In this document: positions 6,234 to 8,158 of the stretch, piece after piece
How the letters are laid out: every line of letters begins with the position of its first letter
How positions within the stretch are numbered: the stretch's first letter is position 1
Origin: Deltaproteobacteria bacterium
GTDB lineage: Bacteria; Desulfobacterota; Desulfobaccia; Desulfobaccales; 0-14-0-80-60-11
Reading direction: 5' to 3'
Length of the DNA: 8,158 bases
NCBI GenBank assembly: GCA_023381945.1
Contig: JAMCQY010000309.1
Span: 10,092 to 18,249, forward strand
Made by a program: the position numbers and the translations under genes
The notes under the pieces: model-generated
Databases searched by the model: none
What the model was told of the DNA's origin: nothing
What the model saw: the letters and a program-made list of their open reading frames with translations, nothing else

Positions 6234-6341
6234 ATGGAGAAAAAAACCGTGGACCTGGCTTACAAAATTTTGACCAATAATTGGATTATCCTGTCCGGCG
6301 GCATCTTCCTGGCGCTCTTGGTCATAATCACCTGCAACTAG
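6234..6341 (+). CDS. 35-residue single-pass membrane microprotein
   Basis: This short frame encodes MEKKTVDLAYKILTNN, then WIILSGGIFLALLVIITCN. The second half is one clear membrane-spanning segment (residues about 17-33) after a lysine-containing, cytoplasm-facing N-terminus, so the predicted topology is N-in. The Shine-Dalgarno AAGGAGG (6221-6227) lies six bases before the ATG and is among the strongest in the window, which argues for a real gene despite its size. The codons fit the GC-rich neighbours. The single Cys sits next to the C-terminal Asn. It precedes the PilZ gene on the same strand by 30-99 bp, depending on that gene's start, so the two may be co-transcribed. I know no family for it. 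Proteins of this kind often regulate a larger membrane partner. Confidence 0.7.
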   Translation: MEKKTVDLAYKILTNNWIILSGGIFLALLVIITCN

Positions 6342-6440
6342 AGCCGCGAGGACGGTCCGCCTGTAAAGATCATGCTGCATAAGATCTTCAATCAAATAAG
6401 CCGCTTTAAGGTCTCAAGGCCGTCAGGCAGAGAGGGCGGC

Positions 6441-6773
6441 ATGGAACGGCGGCAGTCGCACCGGCTATACACCAGCTTGCCCGTTGAATGCCGGGCTGTT
6501 CTCCAGGATCGAGCCGGCACTTTTGCCGTTACTGCTATGATGAAAAATATCAGTCATGGCGGAGCCTATCTGTGTTGCGACATAGAGCCCAATTTAATCG
6601 AAGGGGAGGCGGGGCATTTCACCTTCAGGGCAGCGAGCCAGCAGGAGTCGAGAACTATTCGTTTGGCCGCTAAAGCCAAAATCTGCCGTATTGACCGCTA
6701 CCCTGACGGCCCATTCCCTTTCGGCCTGGCAGTGGAGTTCCTTTCCGGTCCTTTAATCTTTTACAAAAATTGA
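6441..6773 (+). CDS. PilZ-domain protein (predicted c-di-GMP receptor)
   Basis: About 110 residues from the ATG at 6441, essentially one PilZ domain. Both c-di-GMP-binding motifs are present: RxxxR as R4-QSH-R8 in MERRQSHRLY, and (D/N)xSxxG as N36-I-S38-HG-G41. The closing strand GLAVEF is at residues 95-100. Stand-alone PilZ proteins bind c-di-GMP and pass the signal to motility, secretion or polysaccharide systems by protein contact. No partner is identifiable here, although the adjacent membrane microprotein is a candidate. An upstream in-frame ATG at 6372 would add 23 residues (MLHKIFNQISRFKV and on) but has no Shine-Dalgarno. The 6441 start has a weak GAGAGGG and matches where PilZ domains usually begin. 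The domain call is firm; the start is less so. Confidence 0.85.
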   Translation: MERRQSHRLYTSLPVECRAVLQDRAGTFAVTAMMKNISHGGAYLCCDIEPNLIEGEAGHFTFRAASQQESRTIRLAAKAKICRIDRYPDGPFPFGLAVEFLSGPLIFYKN

Positions 6774-7109
6774 AGTTCATTTCTTGACCCGCCTCGCTTG
6801 CCTGGTCAGCCAGCCCGGCCAGCATCTGTTCACGGTCTTGAAAAAGACACGCGGATAACTCCGAGTGCGGTTTATTTGCAGATAATCCCTCTCCTTGCCG
6901 TATCCAGATAACTTGGCGTTTTTTTGCCGCGCCAGGCATTCCCTGAATCAAGGGTAGAGCAGTAAAATAGACATCTTAATGATTATTGAATAAATGGCGG
7001 GACAGGAAAGATCATGCCGCGGCCGTCCTAAAGGACCGTCTCACGCCTTGACAGATCGATTTTCGCTGCATAAAACAAAACTCTCTCATTAAATGCTCAG
7101 GAGAAGAAA
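6774..7109. other. 336-bp gap between the PilZ and paaK genes
   Basis: No convincing gene on either strand. A minus-strand frame (6670-6951) overlaps the PilZ gene and resembles no family I know. The right end carries the candidate paaK promoter (7048-7076) and the paaK ribosome-binding site (7099-7103). The rest, including a T-run near 6920, shows no strong terminator or repeat. Confidence 0.5.
7048..7076 (+). promoter_or_regulatory. Candidate sigma70-type promoter upstream of paaK
   Basis: A perfect -35 hexamer TTGACA (7048-7053) is followed 17 bp later by TAAAAC (7071-7076, four of six). An overlapping CATAAA (7069-7074) is an alternative -10 with a shorter spacer. The implied leader is about 25 nt and includes AGGAG at 7099-7103. 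The -10 is weak, so this is only moderately supported. Confidence 0.5.
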
Positions 7110-8158
7110 GTGTATTGGGACGCGTCCATTGAAACCATAGAAACGACGAAATTGCGGGAACTTCAGCTGCACCGCCTCAAAGAGACGTTAGCCCGGGCAG
7201 TGCGAAGCCCTTTTTACGGAGAGCGCCTGAATCAGGCCGGAGTCTCCGCCGACAGCATCATAAGCCTGGATGATGTTCGGAAGATTCCCTTCACCACCAA
7301 GGATGATCTCAGGGCCCGGGGCCGGGAGATGCTTACCGTACCCTTGACCGAGATCGTCAGGCTGCATGCCTCTTCGGGCACCACCGGCCAGGCCACGGTG
7401 ATCTATTATACCCGCCGGGATATTGAAACCTGGGCCGACTTGGTGGCCCGCTCCATGTATATGACCGGGGTGCGGCCGGGAGACGTCTTCCAGAACATGA
7501 TGGGCTACGGCCTCTTCACCGGAGGATTGGGATTTCATTATGGCGGCGAGCGCCTGGGCGCCCTCACCATCCCGGCGGGGGCTGGCAACAGCACCCGGCA
7601 GCTCCAGCTCATGCAGCAGTTCGGCAGCACCGTAATCCACATTATTCCCAGCTTCGCGCTTTATCTGTTGAACACTTTCGCCAAACAAGGCCTCGATCCC
7701 CGGGACCTGCCCCTGCGGATCGCCTTCGTTGGGGCCGAGCCCCATTCGGAGGACATGCGCCGGCGCATCGAGGCGGCTTACGGCCTCAAGGCCTATAACT
7801 CCTATGGCTTATCCGAGATGAATGGGCCGGGGGTGGCCTTTGAGTGCCCGGAGCAGAATGGGATGCACGTCTGGGAGGATGCCTTCCTGTTGGAAGTCGT
7901 CCATCCCCGGACCCTGGAACCGGTGGGCCCGGGCGAAGTGGGCGAACTGGTTTTCACCAACCTGACCCGCCAGGGCATGCCGCTGCTGCGCTACCGCACC
8001 CGGGACCTGGCCTCTTTTGACGACAAGCCGTGCCCCTGCGGCCGGTCCTCCCGGCGGCTCTCCCGCATTCAGGGCCGCAGCGATGACATGCTCATCGTCA
8101 AAGGGGTAAACATTTTTCCTTTACAGATAGACCAGGCGCTCATGGCCATGCCCGAGGT
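7110..8158 (+). CDS. paaK: Phenylacetate-CoA ligase (3'-partial)
   Basis: Cytoplasmic adenylate-forming ligase that activates phenylacetate, or a related aryl acid, with ATP and CoA. The start is GTG at 7110, with AGGAG (7099-7103) six bases upstream and the family-typical opening VYWDASIETI. 349 residues are visible of about 430, and the frame is open at the right edge. Landmarks: FTTKDDLR (61-68), phosphate-binding loop SSGTTGQAT (88-96), GYGLFTGGLGFHYG (132-145), GAEP (208-211), YNSYGLSEMNGPG (229-241), RYRTRDL (294-300), CPCGR (308-312) and the hinge GRSDDM (322-327) opening the C-terminal domain. In anaerobes such enzymes can also run with indolepyruvate ferredoxin oxidoreductase in aromatic amino-acid breakdown, but no such gene is visible, so the exact substrate is open. 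Confidence 0.94.
   Translation, partial: MYWDASIETIETTKLRELQLHRLKETLARAVRSPFYGERLNQAGVSADSIISLDDVRKIPFTTKDDLRARGREMLTVPLTEIVRLHASSGTTGQATVIYYTRRDIETWADLVARSMYMTGVRPGDVFQNMMGYGLFTGGLGFHYGGERLGALTIPAGAGNSTRQLQLMQQFGSTVIHIIPSFALYLLNTFAKQGLDPRDLPLRIAFVGAEPHSEDMRRRIEAAYGLKAYNSYGLSEMNGPGVAFECPEQNGMHVWEDAFLLEVVHPRTLEPVGPGEVGELVFTNLTRQGMPLLRYRTRDLASFDDKPCPCGRSSRRLSRIQGRSDDMLIVKGVNIFPLQIDQALMAMPE

Noticed and set aside
6042..6395. Minus-strand frame of 117 residues across the repeat cluster and the microprotein
   Set aside because: It runs through inverted repeats and antisense to the microprotein, which has a much stronger ribosome-binding site. No family resemblance.
6670..6951. Minus-strand frame of 93 residues past the PilZ gene
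   Set aside because: Part of the translation looks protein-like, but it overlaps the PilZ gene antisense, has no clear ribosome-binding site and matches no family I recognise.
7188..7745. Minus-strand frame of 185 residues inside paaK
   Set aside because: It is antisense to conserved PaaK motifs; a shadow frame.

Overview
The window looks like a chromosomal segment from a GC-rich anaerobic or syntrophic bacterium. Desulfobacterota (former Deltaproteobacteria) is my best guess. It rests on the mix of phenylacetate-CoA ligase, an ExeA-type ATPase, a MoxR/VWA pair, PilZ and SUMF1-type proteins, and on hairpin repeats of the GTAGGGGCG type. There is no rRNA or other marker, so the phylum is an inference. 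I see no tRNA, rRNA, CRISPR array or intact transposase.

Layout, left to right. (1) Positions 3-881 (+): most of a zinc-dependent medium-chain dehydrogenase, cut by the left edge. (2) Positions 923-3177 (-): a convergent minus-strand block. It holds a SUMF1/formylglycine-generating-enzyme-like protein (923-2263), whose Pro/Ala/Glu-rich N-terminal half is an internal duplication of about 100 residues. Upstream of it lies an ExeA-type AAA ATPase (2358-3177), which appears broken: the ATPase frame runs out just before its lid, and a SPOR-domain remnant follows in another frame. (3) Positions 3374-5808 (+): a likely operon with a good sigma70-type promoter. It encodes an unrecognised 71-residue protein, a MoxR-type AAA+ ATPase and a VWA/CoxE-like protein with an atypical metal-site motif. 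A decayed copy of a GC-rich hairpin repeat sits between the last two genes. (4) Positions 5850-6127: a gene-free patch of nested inverted repeats. A 17-bp perfect terminal inverted repeat encloses a double hairpin, is flanked by two more hairpins, and lies inside a weaker outer inverted repeat. (5) Positions 6234-6773 (+): a 35-residue single-pass membrane microprotein with a near-consensus Shine-Dalgarno, then a PilZ (c-di-GMP-binding) protein. (6) Positions 7110-8158 (+): phenylacetate-CoA ligase (PaaK), cut by the right edge, with a plausible promoter just upstream.

How the genes relate. The MoxR ATPase and VWA protein very probably act together as an assembly or remodelling machine for an unknown client, as established for MoxR/VWA pairs generally. 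The 71-residue protein heads the same transcription unit and may be a third part. The ExeA/SPOR and SUMF1-like genes share a strand and may have formed one envelope-related unit before the ATPase gene was damaged. The PilZ protein and microprotein suggest a membrane-associated c-di-GMP response, by inference only. The dehydrogenase and PaaK are ordinary metabolic genes with no visible link to the rest.
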